The notes: generated by a model from the letters alone, not told the origin. Positions 6,559 to 13,326 are shown, counted from the first letter of the stretch. The stretch is DNA of 15,693 nucleotides from Methanomassiliicoccaceae archaeon (GCA_016282555.1 JAEEKU010000182.1:1-15693), one strand, 5' to 3'. Made by a program: numbers and translations.

Positions 6559-7473
6559 TTATTTAATTTCTGTCTGCGGCTTTCCGGGCACCCCGGTACC
6601 GGCGGATTTCATCTTTTCCGCGATATGCTCCGCATACAATTTCGCCACATTTATCTGCGTGCATTTTTCGAAAGCTTCGAAAAAAGCGTTGGAATTAACC
6701 TCGCACAGTGTCATCCCGTCCTTTCCGAAGAGAAGATCGATGCCGCAGTAATCCAGATTCAGAACGGATGCTATTCTGCTTGCGAGTTTGCCGGTTTCTT
6801 CATCGATTTCGAAAGCGGAATAATCGCCTCCGAGCCCTACGTTCGATCTGAAATCCGTCCGGGAGCTGCGGATCATTCCTCCTGCCGGCTTTCCTCCGAC
6901 GACGATGACTCTCAGATCCCTTCCCGCGCTTTCGGCGATATACTGCTGGAAGCAATGGGGGACGCATTTGACTCTGTCCATGATTGAAAGGAGCTTCCGT
7001 TTCGAAGACGCGAGATAAACCCTCTTGCCCATGGAACCGTAGCTTTCCTTGACAACCAGCGGCAGTCCGAGCATGGAAATCAGTCTGTCGGCCGTTTCCT
7101 CCGGGATGACCGAATTCCGATCGTAGCAGAGCAGCCCGGGAACCGTTTTCGCCATGCGTATCCCGTGCTGCGAAAGCAGAAGATAAGTCATCATCTTGTC
7201 GTCGCAGGCTTCGATAGCGGAAAAACAGTTGAAAACGGGAAAGCCGGACAGTTCCAGCGCCTTCAGGACGTATTTGTCTTTGTCCAGATAGATGCAGAAA
7301 TCGAATCCTTCCGTGCAGACTGACAGCCCGCCGTCTACGCAGACGGACAGACCGTCGTTTCTGCGGATCTCCGATTCGATGCCGATAGCCGAAAGCTCTT
7401 CCTTCAGCCTGCCGGACTGGATTCTGAACGCCGGCAGTTCTGAATATGCGTTTACCAGTATCAGTCCTCTCAC
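6559..7473 (-). CDS. RimK-type ATP-grasp ligase
   Basis: This 304-residue ATP-grasp enzyme is related to RimK/MptN/CofF, which join an amino acid (often glutamate) to a carboxylate through an acylphosphate. An N-terminal pre-ATP-grasp domain is followed by the ATP-binding lysine loop VKESYGSMGKRV (141-152), the adenine-side FQQYI (175-179), RDLRVIVVGGK (185-195) and the Mg2+ site. In the Mg2+ site Asp246 is followed by CEVNSN (257-262), whose Glu258 and Asn260 bind metal. The start is a GTG at 7473 with GGAGG 6 nt upstream. The open frame runs 18 codons further, into the upstream gene, without support. The gene lies 19 nt after the PP-loop gene and before folC, suggesting a shared pathway. 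The substrate is not determined. Confidence 0.88.
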   Translation of the reverse strand: MRGLILVNAYSELPAFRIQSGRLKEELSAIGIESEIRRNDGLSVCVDGGLSVCTEGFDFCIYLDKDKYVLKALELSGFPVFNCFSAIEACDDKMMTYLLLSQHGIRMAKTVPGLLCYDRNSVIPEETADRLISMLGLPLVVKESYGSMGKRVYLASSKRKLLSIMDRVKCVPHCFQQYIAESAGRDLRVIVVGGKPAGGMIRSSRTDFRSNVGLGGDYSAFEIDEETGKLASRIASVLNLDYCGIDLLFGKDGMTLCEVNSNAFFEAFEKCTQINVAKLYAEHIAEKMKSAGTGVPGKPQTEIK

Positions 7474-7479
7474 GGCAGG

Positions 7480-7484
7480 CCTCC
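7480..7484 (-). promoter_or_regulatory. Shine-Dalgarno that sets the GTG start of the ATP-grasp gene
   Basis: GGAGG on the minus strand lies 6 nt before GTG at 7473, within the 19-nt gap after the preceding stop codon. It favours the shorter 304-residue protein. Confidence 0.7.
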
Positions 7485-7492
7485 GGACGGAG

Positions 7493-8287
7493 TCATTCGA
7501 ATATGTCTTTGTAAATGGAATCCACAAGCTGGTGGTAGGTCATTCCCTTGGAAGCGGCGACTTCGCGAACGAGATCCATGGTTCCGGAACCGTACTGGGC
7601 CGCTTTTTTCCTCTTTTCGGCGATGAACGGATACCCGAGGTTCCTGGCTACCTGCTTCAGAAGCATTTTTCTCGAATCCGAATCCTTCGGTTTCAGATCG
7701 GAGATATCCATCGCGCCGACCTCCATGGTCACCATCGGATCGATATAAGGGTACAGAATTGTTTTTCCGAAATGGTTGGCGACCTTAGTCTCATGCGGAA
7801 TCGTCGAAGAGATAAGCTTTCCGAGATCGGATTTCATAGATCTCTGAAGCTCCTCGTTATCCATTCCCACATATTTCGAGTATCCCGCGAAAAGCTCGTC
7901 GGAACCCTGACCTCCGAGAATGTAGCGCTCGTGTACGGTTCTGCAGACGAAGAACAGGGGAAGCTCGAAAGACAGGGTGAGGGGGCTGGAAGTGCCTGTG
8001 ATCGAAATCATTTCGCGCAGCCTCTGTTCGATGTTATCGATCGTGATCGGTATGTGAAGCCACGGAAGACCGAGTTTTTCAGACATTTCGTGAGCCATTA
8101 CGACATCGTACGACTGGTCTTTGCCCGACGTGTATAACGTAACGGAGTTAGCGTACTCTTTGGCGATGGCCGCCACGAGTCCGGAATCCAGTCCCCCGGA
8201 AAAGGCGACTGCGACATCTCTTCCCTCTACTCCGGTCCTGACCGCGGAAACGATTGCATTTTCAAGATTCTCGGAATTCAAAGACAT
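7493..8287 (-). CDS. asparagine-synthetase-like PP-loop protein lacking a glutaminase domain
   Basis: This 264-residue protein is equivalent to the C-terminal synthetase half of AsnB. It has the ATP-pyrophosphatase loop FSGGLDS (29-35), the GGQGSDELFAGY motif (125-136) that binds pyrophosphate and substrate, and KRKKAAQYGSG (225-235). The N-terminal glutamine amidotransferase domain, with its catalytic Cys2, is absent. Ammonia, another amine or a separate partner must therefore supply nitrogen. Such enzymes adenylate a carboxylate and form an amide. The ATG at 8287 lies about 26 nt from a TATA box, indicating a leaderless first gene of the operon leading to the ATP-grasp, folC and nth genes. 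True asparagine synthesis is possible but not established. Confidence 0.85.
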   Translation of the reverse strand: MSLNSENLENAIVSAVRTGVEGRDVAVAFSGGLDSGLVAAIAKEYANSVTLYTSGKDQSYDVVMAHEMSEKLGLPWLHIPITIDNIEQRLREMISITGTSSPLTLSFELPLFFVCRTVHERYILGGQGSDELFAGYSKYVGMDNEELQRSMKSDLGKLISSTIPHETKVANHFGKTILYPYIDPMVTMEVGAMDISDLKPKDSDSRKMLLKQVARNLGYPFIAEKRKKAAQYGSGTMDLVREVAASKGMTYHQLVDSIYKDIFE

Positions 8288-8308
8288 GAGCAGCGGATCG
8301 GGTATCAG

Positions 8309-8318
8309 TAATAAAAAC
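8309..8318 (-). promoter_or_regulatory. candidate TATA box of the ligase operon
   Basis: TTTTTATTAC-like sequence on the minus strand is centred about 26 nt before the ATG at 8287. No ribosome-binding site lies between, which fits leaderless transcription. Confidence 0.5.
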
Positions 8319-8323
8319 AATTC

Positions 8324-8340
8324 TCACCGCATACTGGTGA
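8324..8340. promoter_or_regulatory. palindrome upstream of the ligase-operon TATA box
   Basis: TCACC (8324-8328) and GGTGA (8336-8340) are a perfect 5-bp inverted repeat around GCATACT. It sits just upstream of the TATA box of the minus-strand operon, where archaeal activators or some repressors bind. Its centre contains AGTATGCG read on the minus strand, an 8-mer that recurs at 8481-8488 near nikR. Confidence 0.35.
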
Positions 8341-8461
8341 AAGAGCGCGGGCATCGTTCGGAGATGAGTTTCGTCTGAGTGATTGCATATCAGCATAAAG
8401 TTGCGGCAGATAGCCGTCATCGGGGCTTATCCGGCGGCATTATCGTCCCTCCGGACTGTCT

Positions 8462-8487
8462 GCATAAAAAAGATATAAGGAGTATGC
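8462..8487 (+). promoter_or_regulatory. nikR promoter inside a NikR-operator-like inverted repeat
   Basis: GCATA (8462-8466) and TATGC (8483-8487) are perfect inverted half-sites separated by 16 nt. The spacer contains the TATA-like GATATAAG (8472-8479), centred about 24 nt before the nikR ATG. The known E. coli NikR operator has half-sites GTATGA and TCATAC also separated by 16 nt, and the half-sites here are similar. Autoregulation by NikR through occlusion of TBP is the natural inference. The AGGAG at 8478-8482 is too far (17 nt) to be the ribosome-binding site. Confidence 0.5.
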
Positions 8488-8499
8488 GTATCGTGTGCT

Positions 8500-8940
8500 A
8501 TGGATGGCGTAACTCGTATCGGAGTATCTTTAGAGCCCGAACTTCTCGATAAATTTGATAAATCTATTCATAAAAAAGGTTACGTGAGCAGATCGGAGGC
8601 CGTCCGCGATCTGATACGCGATTCTCTGGCGGAAATAGAGTGGAAAAACGAGGACGAGTGGATGGTGGGAACCATAGTCGTGGTTTACGACCATAACTCC
8701 ACTCAGATCGTCGATAAGTTAACGGATCTTCAGCACAGCAATCTGGGGATAATCAATACATCCGTACATGTTCATCTCGACAGCAGCAAATGCATGGAGA
8801 TCATGATCTGCAGCGGCGAGCTGAAAACGCTTAAGAAGTTTGCGGATGAAGTTTCTTCAGTCAAAGGTGTCCTGAGGGGCAGGCTCACGATGGCTGCTCC
8901 CGCTTCCGGTAATCTTCACCATATCGGACACAGGAACTGA
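8500..8940 (+). CDS. nikR: nickel-responsive transcriptional regulator NikR
   Basis: This 146-residue regulator has an N-terminal ribbon-helix-helix DNA-binding domain (about 3-45, VTRIGVSLEPELLDKFD then SRSEAVRDLIRD). A C-terminal ACT-like domain binds nickel and tetramerises. The square-planar Ni ligands of E. coli NikR (His76, His87, His89, Cys95) correspond to His79 in LQHSN, His90 and His92 in SVHVHL, and Cys98 in SKCMEI. All are present. The leaderless ATG at 8500 fits the TATA box. The protein extends about 15 residues beyond the usual LTM ending. Its 3' end overlaps the convergent unknown gene by 84 bp. Likely targets include its own gene and nickel uptake or hydrogenase genes. Confidence 0.95.
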   Translation: MDGVTRIGVSLEPELLDKFDKSIHKKGYVSRSEAVRDLIRDSLAEIEWKNEDEWMVGTIVVVYDHNSTQIVDKLTDLQHSNLGIINTSVHVHLDSSKCMEIMICSGELKTLKKFADEVSSVKGVLRGRLTMAAPASGNLHHIGHRN

Positions 8941-9483
8941 TCTGCCGATGTTTCCGAATCCTATGATGGCGCTTATGAGCCCCTTGCTCCGGGCAATCCC
9001 GTAATGCGAACTGAGGTAGTTGGCGGCGTTGACCGAAGGGTAGAAAATCCACGGTTCGGTGTCTTTAAAGTCGTTCTTTCCCGGGAAACGCGCGGCTTTC
9101 ATTACCAGATGGGGTTTGCTTGACTGCAGCCTGTCCGAGTAAAGGATAAAGGATTCGGAAACCCAGATGAGATTCTCCTTTTTCTTGAACTTGGCGTAAA
9201 GGCATTCGGGAACGTCATGTCCGATGAGAAGGCCTTCTTCGTTTACCATTTCGATGGTGATATCATCGGGGCGCTGGAATGACGAATCGCAGAAAATCAC
9301 GGCCGTGTAATCGCTCGCTATGCACTTTCCGAGACCGAGATATTCTATATCCATCGAACCGGAGAATCCTTTTACGGAATCCTCGATTTCCACTATTTTA
9401 GAAATAACCTCCGGATCCATCATGTGCATGCTGGAAACGCCGGGTTCGGAAGTTATGAGTTCAGTGAACTCTTCGATTCGCAT
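8857..9483 (-). CDS. unknown 208-residue soluble protein
   Basis: The ATG at 9483 was chosen because a TATA box lies about 22 nt upstream, leaving room only for a leaderless start. The frame could begin at a TTG at 9501. The product is soluble and mixed alpha/beta, with no signal peptide, membrane helix or cysteine motif. I do not recognise it. It contains a KFKKKENLIWVSESFILYSD stretch (about 98-117). Its last 27 residues are encoded antisense to the 3' end of nikR, including nikR's conserved LTM segment. Coding use resembles its neighbours over the non-overlapping 5' part. Confidence 0.75.
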   Translation of the reverse strand: MRIEEFTELITSEPGVSSMHMMDPEVISKIVEIEDSVKGFSGSMDIEYLGLGKCIASDYTAVIFCDSSFQRPDDITIEMVNEEGLLIGHDVPECLYAKFKKKENLIWVSESFILYSDRLQSSKPHLVMKAARFPGKNDFKDTEPWIFYPSVNAANYLSSHYGIARSKGLISAIIGFGNIGRSVPVSDMVKITGSGSSHREPAPQDTFD

Positions 9484-9500
9484 GAAGGATGTATCTGCCA

Positions 9501-9511
9501 ATTATATAAAA
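9501..9511 (-). promoter_or_regulatory. candidate TATA box for the 208-residue gene
   Basis: TTTATATAAT on the minus strand is centred about 22 nt before the ATG at 9483. No Shine-Dalgarno is present. Confidence 0.5.
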
Positions 9512-9614
9512 AGATATTTGATGTATGAATAACAAAACAAACATTCCGGCAATTAAATCGCTTGTTAAACGATTATCGTCACAAAACGAACGTTTTTGCG
9601 CGTCTGAATGTTTT

Positions 9615-9643
9615 TCGCAATAGATCGTTCCGCGCGCTTGCGA
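9615..9643. promoter_or_regulatory. inverted repeat upstream of the FKBP gene promoter
   Basis: TCGCAA (9615-9620) and TTGCGA (9638-9643) are perfect 6-bp inverted arms with a 17-nt spacer, ending 8 nt before the TATA-like element. This could be a regulator-binding site. A second, weaker inverted repeat, AATCG and CGATT with 9 nt between, lies near 9557-9575. Confidence 0.3.
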
Positions 9644-9651
9644 TAATAAAC

Positions 9652-9661
9652 ATTTTATAAG
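9652..9661 (+). promoter_or_regulatory. candidate TATA box for the FKBP gene
   Basis: ATTTTATAAG is centred about 33 nt before the ATG at 9689. That predicts a leader of only a few bases and argues against the upstream in-frame ATG at 9671, which is only 15 nt from the box centre. Confidence 0.45.
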
Positions 9662-9688
9662 GCCATTATAATGCGAGCGACGGTTATA

Positions 9689-10594
9689 ATGGCCGGCGAA
9701 GATAATAAGAAGAAAGAGCACGACCCGATTTTTATGGTTTGTCTGGTGCTTTTCGTGATTGCGGCGGTTGCTGTTTTAGGAGTGTACGCTGCTGATCATC
9801 TCGTTTCCAGTGAGGACGGTACAGCAGCTTACGGCGATTCGGTAACCGTCGATTATACGGGAACGTATTACAATTACATCGGAGAAGACGGCGCTGTTGT
9901 ATTCGACACGAGCTACAAGAGCGTCGCCGACGACAAGGACATCACTAAGTCAAGCGAGTTCACTCCGAGGTCCTCTTACAGCCCGCTCTCGGTTACCATC
10001 GGTTCCGGATCGGCTCTTAAGATGTTCGAAGATTCGATAGTCGGGCACAAGGTCGGAGACAAGTTCAGAGTCATGATTCCCGCGGAAGACGCGTACGTCG
10101 GATCGGAAATCAGGAAAACCGTGCCTCTCGCAGGATTCACCGTTCCTGTGACGCAGGAGATTCCCAGCGGCGTATTCTCGTCTCTTTACGGAAAGACTCT
10201 TGCCGCCGGAGAGACTTACAATTTCAAGACTGTTTACGGCTGGAATGCATCGGCGACTTTCGTGTCGGATACTAACAAAGTAACTATTTTCAACATGCCG
10301 GAAGTTGGAAAGACCTACACTTATTCCCCGAAAGGAACCGCTCCCGCGGAAGGCGAAGAGAAAGTCACTTTCAGCGTTGTTTCCATCGACGGTAACGTCA
10401 TCAAATCCGATCTTTCCTTCAAAAACTGCAAATATGTTTCCGGAAACACCATTCAGATGATAGAACTCGATTTCGGAACCGAAAAATGGTTCGTAACGGA
10501 AGTTTCCTCTTCCGACTTCACTTACAAGGTGACCGACAAAGGAAACGTCAACGAAGATCTCTACTTCGAAATCAAACTGGTTTCTATCGGATGA
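9689..10594 (+). CDS. membrane-anchored FKBP-type peptidyl-prolyl cis-trans isomerase
   Basis: The protein has 301 residues from the ATG at 9689. A short lysine-rich N-terminus (KKKEH) precedes one transmembrane helix at about 13-35, so by the positive-inside rule the rest faces outside the cell. An FKBP domain follows: VTVDYTGTY (52-60), a G-x-x-FDTS segment (68-75), then VTIGSGSALKMFEDSIVGHKVGDKFRVMIP (102-131), the usual order of FKBP core motifs with a SlyD-like insertion. The remaining 145 residues are beta-rich and resemble the extra domain of archaeal long FKBPs, though I cannot name it. Such enzymes catalyse proline isomerisation and assist folding; this one would act on secreted or surface proteins. 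It appears monocistronic and shares a terminator with thiDN. Confidence 0.85.
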   Translation: MAGEDNKKKEHDPIFMVCLVLFVIAAVAVLGVYAADHLVSSEDGTAAYGDSVTVDYTGTYYNYIGEDGAVVFDTSYKSVADDKDITKSSEFTPRSSYSPLSVTIGSGSALKMFEDSIVGHKVGDKFRVMIPAEDAYVGSEIRKTVPLAGFTVPVTQEIPSGVFSSLYGKTLAAGETYNFKTVYGWNASATFVSDTNKVTIFNMPEVGKTYTYSPKGTAPAEGEEKVTFSVVSIDGNVIKSDLSFKNCKYVSGNTIQMIELDFGTEKWFVTEVSSSDFTYKVTDKGNVNEDLYFEIKLVSIG

Positions 10595-10607
10595 ATTATT
10601 AAAAATT

Positions 10608-10634
10608 ATCCGCCTGTCTTTCCGGCAGGCGGAT
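10608..10634. terminator. hairpin terminator between convergent FKBP and thiDN genes
   Basis: ATCCGCCTG (10608-10616) and CAGGCGGAT (10626-10634) form a perfect 9-bp stem with a 9-nt loop. On the minus strand it is followed by AATTTTTAAT, a T-tract, so it fits best as the thiDN terminator. On the plus strand only ATGTTT follows. Confidence 0.65.
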
Positions 10635-10638
10635 ATGT

Positions 10639-11922
10639 TTAAAGAATCTGTTCGAGTTTGTCGATCATGTTGCCCGGATTTTCGGCCAGGAGTTTTATCG
10701 CTTTTCTTCCGGGATTCTTATCGATTATGGCGTCGGGAACTCTTTTCATCCCGGATAACGCTTTTTCAACCGATTCCGAGATGTAATTTTTGTCGATATT
10801 CACCGAGACGGAAGACAATCCGACTTCCTCGATAATATTCACTGTATCCTTGCTGTAGGCAAGATTCATGATGCATCTGCAGGACGGATGGTGTTTCATC
10901 ACCGAGAGCAGAATATAGGAAAGATGCTCTGCGGATCCGAATCTTATCGGTCCGTTTCTTTTGGGAATACCGTTATGGACCGTTATTCTGCGGTCCACCG
11001 CAGCGATTTCCTCCGGTCCGGCGGCATCTTTCAGCGCCATCGCGATATTGATTCCTTCACTCGGAATCATTTCGTTGGGTATGATATCGATAATCCTGTT
11101 CACAGCATTATCCAGCGCGTCCGACACGGCGATTCTGTCCGTCTCTCCCTTTATTTTGACCATAGGGTTGACGACGGGATCTCCTTTGCCGATGCTGTAC
11201 TGCGTCGAAATCGATTCTTGAATCAGTTCTCTGGATTTGATAATGGAATTGACGACGTCCAGTCCTTTAGCCATATTGGCGGTTATAAAGGAAGAAAGCA
11301 CGCATCCGCTTCCGTGACCGGATTTTTTCAGTTTTGGATATTCGAATTTAGTGAATTCCGAAGACAGATAAAGATAATCGATTACAGCAGGTGTATCAAA
11401 ATGGCCGCCTTTGACGTATACGGAAGAACCTTGTTTGCCTATGAGCTCGCAGGCGAGCCTGAGGTCCTCGAGGCTTTTTATTCTGATGCCCGACAGCGCT
11501 TCGGCCTCCGCTTTGTTGGGAGTTACCAGTTCGCACATGGGGATCACTCTCTTTTTCAGAGTGTTGATCAGCGGTTTGTCGTAAAGATCGAACCCGGTTC
11601 CGGAGACGAGCACCGGATCTACGATTAAGGGCATCTCGTGATCTTCCAGTATATCCGCCACAGTCTCCGCTATTCCGGAACTGTAAAGCATGCCGGTTTT
11701 AACCGCCTTGATATCGCAGTCTTTAAGGACTGATTCCAGCTGTAATTTGATAAATTCTTCGGGGACGGGATGTATGCCTGCAACTTCCTGCGTGTTCTGG
11801 GCGGTGACCGCCGTGATAACCGCTGCAGCATGAACTCCCAGGACGGACATCGCTTTGATGTCGGCCTCGATTCCCGCTCCGCCGACGGAATCCGAACCTG
11901 CTACTGTAAGAGCTGTTCTCAT
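10639..11922 (-). CDS. thiDN: ThiD-ThiN fusion: HMP-phosphate kinase and thiamine-phosphate synthase
   Basis: This 427-residue two-domain thiamine enzyme starts with a ThiD half (about 1-255). That half phosphorylates hydroxymethylpyrimidine (phosphate) and shows VAGSDSVGGAGIEADI (7-22), VDPVLVSGTG (101-110), TPNKAEAEAL (134-143) and the anion-hole loop GHGSGC with Cys207. The ThiN half (about 265-427) couples HMP pyrophosphate with thiazole phosphate, replacing ThiE in archaea. It includes EGINIAMAL, a central RITVHNG and RNGPIRFGSAEHLS. The fusion is typical of archaea. The ATG at 11922 is about 28 nt from a TATA box (11945-11955). No TPP riboswitch was recognised upstream. Confidence 0.95.
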   Translation of the reverse strand: MRTALTVAGSDSVGGAGIEADIKAMSVLGVHAAAVITAVTAQNTQEVAGIHPVPEEFIKLQLESVLKDCDIKAVKTGMLYSSGIAETVADILEDHEMPLIVDPVLVSGTGFDLYDKPLINTLKKRVIPMCELVTPNKAEAEALSGIRIKSLEDLRLACELIGKQGSSVYVKGGHFDTPAVIDYLYLSSEFTKFEYPKLKKSGHGSGCVLSSFITANMAKGLDVVNSIIKSRELIQESISTQYSIGKGDPVVNPMVKIKGETDRIAVSDALDNAVNRIIDIIPNEMIPSEGINIAMALKDAAGPEEIAAVDRRITVHNGIPKRNGPIRFGSAEHLSYILLSVMKHHPSCRCIMNLAYSKDTVNIIEEVGLSSVSVNIDKNYISESVEKALSGMKRVPDAIIDKNPGRKAIKLLAENPGNMIDKLEQIL

Positions 11923-11944
11923 CGGCTCTGCTATGGTGAACTGG

Positions 11945-11955
11945 TTATTATATTA
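11945..11955 (-). promoter_or_regulatory. candidate TATA box for thiDN
   Basis: TAATATAATAA on the minus strand is centred about 28 nt before the ATG at 11922, giving a very short or absent leader. It is back to back with the plus-strand promoter at 11989. Confidence 0.5.
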
Positions 11956-11988
11956 GATCGGAAGAAACAGCCGGGCGTCTGAAAATGA

Positions 11989-11996
11989 TTTATATC
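11989..11996 (+). promoter_or_regulatory. candidate TATA box for the 119-residue gene
   Basis: TTTATATC is centred about 25 nt before the ATG at 12018. This supports a leaderless start there rather than the in-frame ATG at 11985, which would lie upstream of the box. Confidence 0.5.
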
Positions 11997-12017
11997 GGCC
12001 GGCGATCAGGCTGTACG

Positions 12018-12377
12018 ATGAAGGTTATCAGCACCAGTTTTGTTCTCAAGGGAAAAACCGATTATAAGGATTTAGTGCCCGTTTTTCCCCAGATGCTCTG
12101 CACTCTGCTGGAGGAAATAGGTCAGATGCCCGAGGATGACGATATACTTCAGATGTATATCGAACTTAATCTTATGGATCTCAGAGAGAACAGAAAACCT
12201 GAGGGATACAACAGGAAAGGAAAAGTCAGGCTGGTTTTCCCTCTTGATTTCAAAGGATTTTACTTGAAAACGTATGACAAATACAACGATCTGAAGAAAC
12301 TGGTCGGCGAATACCGGGCCATTCTCGATGAAAACGGCATCTCATACGAGATTATCGAACAAAACTCCTCGAAGTAA
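12018..12377 (+). CDS. small unknown protein (119 residues)
   Basis: The start ATG at 12018 fits a TATA box 25 nt upstream. The product is soluble and charged, with a beta-strand-like MKVISTSFVLKG start, an acidic stretch EDDDIL (39-44), KVRLVFPLDFKGFYL (69-83) and a C-terminal helical part. It has no cysteine motif or membrane segment. I do not recognise a family. It sits 20 nt before an EamA transporter gene and may be co-transcribed with it. Confidence 0.75.
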   Translation: MKVISTSFVLKGKTDYKDLVPVFPQMLCTLLEEIGQMPEDDDILQMYIELNLMDLRENRKPEGYNRKGKVRLVFPLDFKGFYLKTYDKYNDLKKLVGEYRAILDENGISYEIIEQNSSK

Positions 12378-12397
12378 GCGAAACTGCGGTTATCGGG

Positions 12398-13303
12398 ATG
12401 AATCAGTCCGGCACGGCTCCGCTGGCCGTTATCGTCGCAGCGTCTCTCTGGGGAATAATCGGTTTATTCACCCGTTTTCTGGGAGCCTCCGGGCTTAATC
12501 CTTTGCAGATAACCGAAGTGAGATGCCTCATCACGGCGTTCGTCATTTTTTCCGTGCTTTTTATCTTCGACAGGAAACTGCTGAAAATTTCTCTTAAGGA
12601 TATTCCGGTCTTCATAGGAACCGGAATCTTCAGCGTGGCTCTGTTCAGCATGCTATACTTTACGGCCGCCGAAATGACGACTTTGTCGATGGCGGCCGTC
12701 CTTTTATACACTGCGCCGTGTTTCGTCGTGGTTCTTTCCGCGGTTCTCTTCAAAGAAAAAATCACTTCCGTCAAGGTTCTGGCGCTGTCGTGCGCTTTTG
12801 CCGGATGCGTATTCACTTCAGGCATCATCGGAGGATCCGGGGATATCAGCATTCCCGGCGTTCTGATCGGAATAGGATCGGGGTTCGGGTATGCTTTATA
12901 CAGCATTTTCGGAAAATACGCGCTGAAAAAATACCACCCTTTCACCGTTACTTTTTATACGTTCTTCATAGCCGCCCTGGGGCTTCTGCCGTTTTCGGAT
13001 CTCAGCGGATTCGCGGATGCGGATCTGTCTCCGGCGGCGTATATGAACATGGCCGCTCTCGGCATAATCTCCACCGCCGTTCCATATTTTCTCTATACGT
13101 ACGGCCTAAACCGGATGGATGCCGGAAAAGCAGCCGTTCTCGCCTTCGCCGAACCGATGGTCGCCACCGCCGCAGGTTTCATTTTTTACGGGGAAGCGCT
13201 GTCCCTCTCCGGCGCGGCAGGGATAATTCTCATTCTTGCTTCCGTCGTCATGCTTAACGTTAATAATGTGCCCCGGCGCGGACCGGAGCGTTGTATTAAA
13301 TAA
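12398..13303 (+). CDS. EamA-family (drug/metabolite) transporter
   Basis: This 301-residue membrane protein has ten hydrophobic segments in two homologous EamA halves (about 8-142 and 153-288). The characteristic ends of each half are visible: YTAPCFVVVLSAVLFKEKIT (104-123) and LAFAEPMVATAAGFIFYGEA (248-267). Family members export amino acids, metabolites or other small molecules. The substrate cannot be predicted here. The C-terminus (PRRGPERC) is basic and probably cytoplasmic. The ATG lies 20 nt after the preceding stop with only a weak ribosome-binding site. Confidence 0.9.
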   Translation: MNQSGTAPLAVIVAASLWGIIGLFTRFLGASGLNPLQITEVRCLITAFVIFSVLFIFDRKLLKISLKDIPVFIGTGIFSVALFSMLYFTAAEMTTLSMAAVLLYTAPCFVVVLSAVLFKEKITSVKVLALSCAFAGCVFTSGIIGGSGDISIPGVLIGIGSGFGYALYSIFGKYALKKYHPFTVTFYTFFIAALGLLPFSDLSGFADADLSPAAYMNMAALGIISTAVPYFLYTYGLNRMDAGKAAVLAFAEPMVATAAGFIFYGEALSLSGAAGIILILASVVMLNVNNVPRRGPERCIK

Positions 13304-13310
13304 TATATGC
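13299..13310 (+). promoter_or_regulatory. candidate TATA box for the leucine-rich-repeat gene
   Basis: AATAATATATGC overlaps the stop codon of the transporter gene and is centred about 22 nt before the ATG at 13327. No Shine-Dalgarno precedes that ATG, so a separate leaderless transcript is likely. Confidence 0.5.
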
Positions 13311-13326
13311 CATACGGCCGGACACT

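Noticed and set aside
9671..9688. Upstream ATG at 9671 as the FKBP start
   Set aside because: It lies only about 15 nt from the TATA centre, upstream of the expected transcription start.
11923..12017. TPP riboswitch before thiDN
   Set aside because: The CUGAGA and related conserved segments are absent, and the leader is predicted to be only a few bases.
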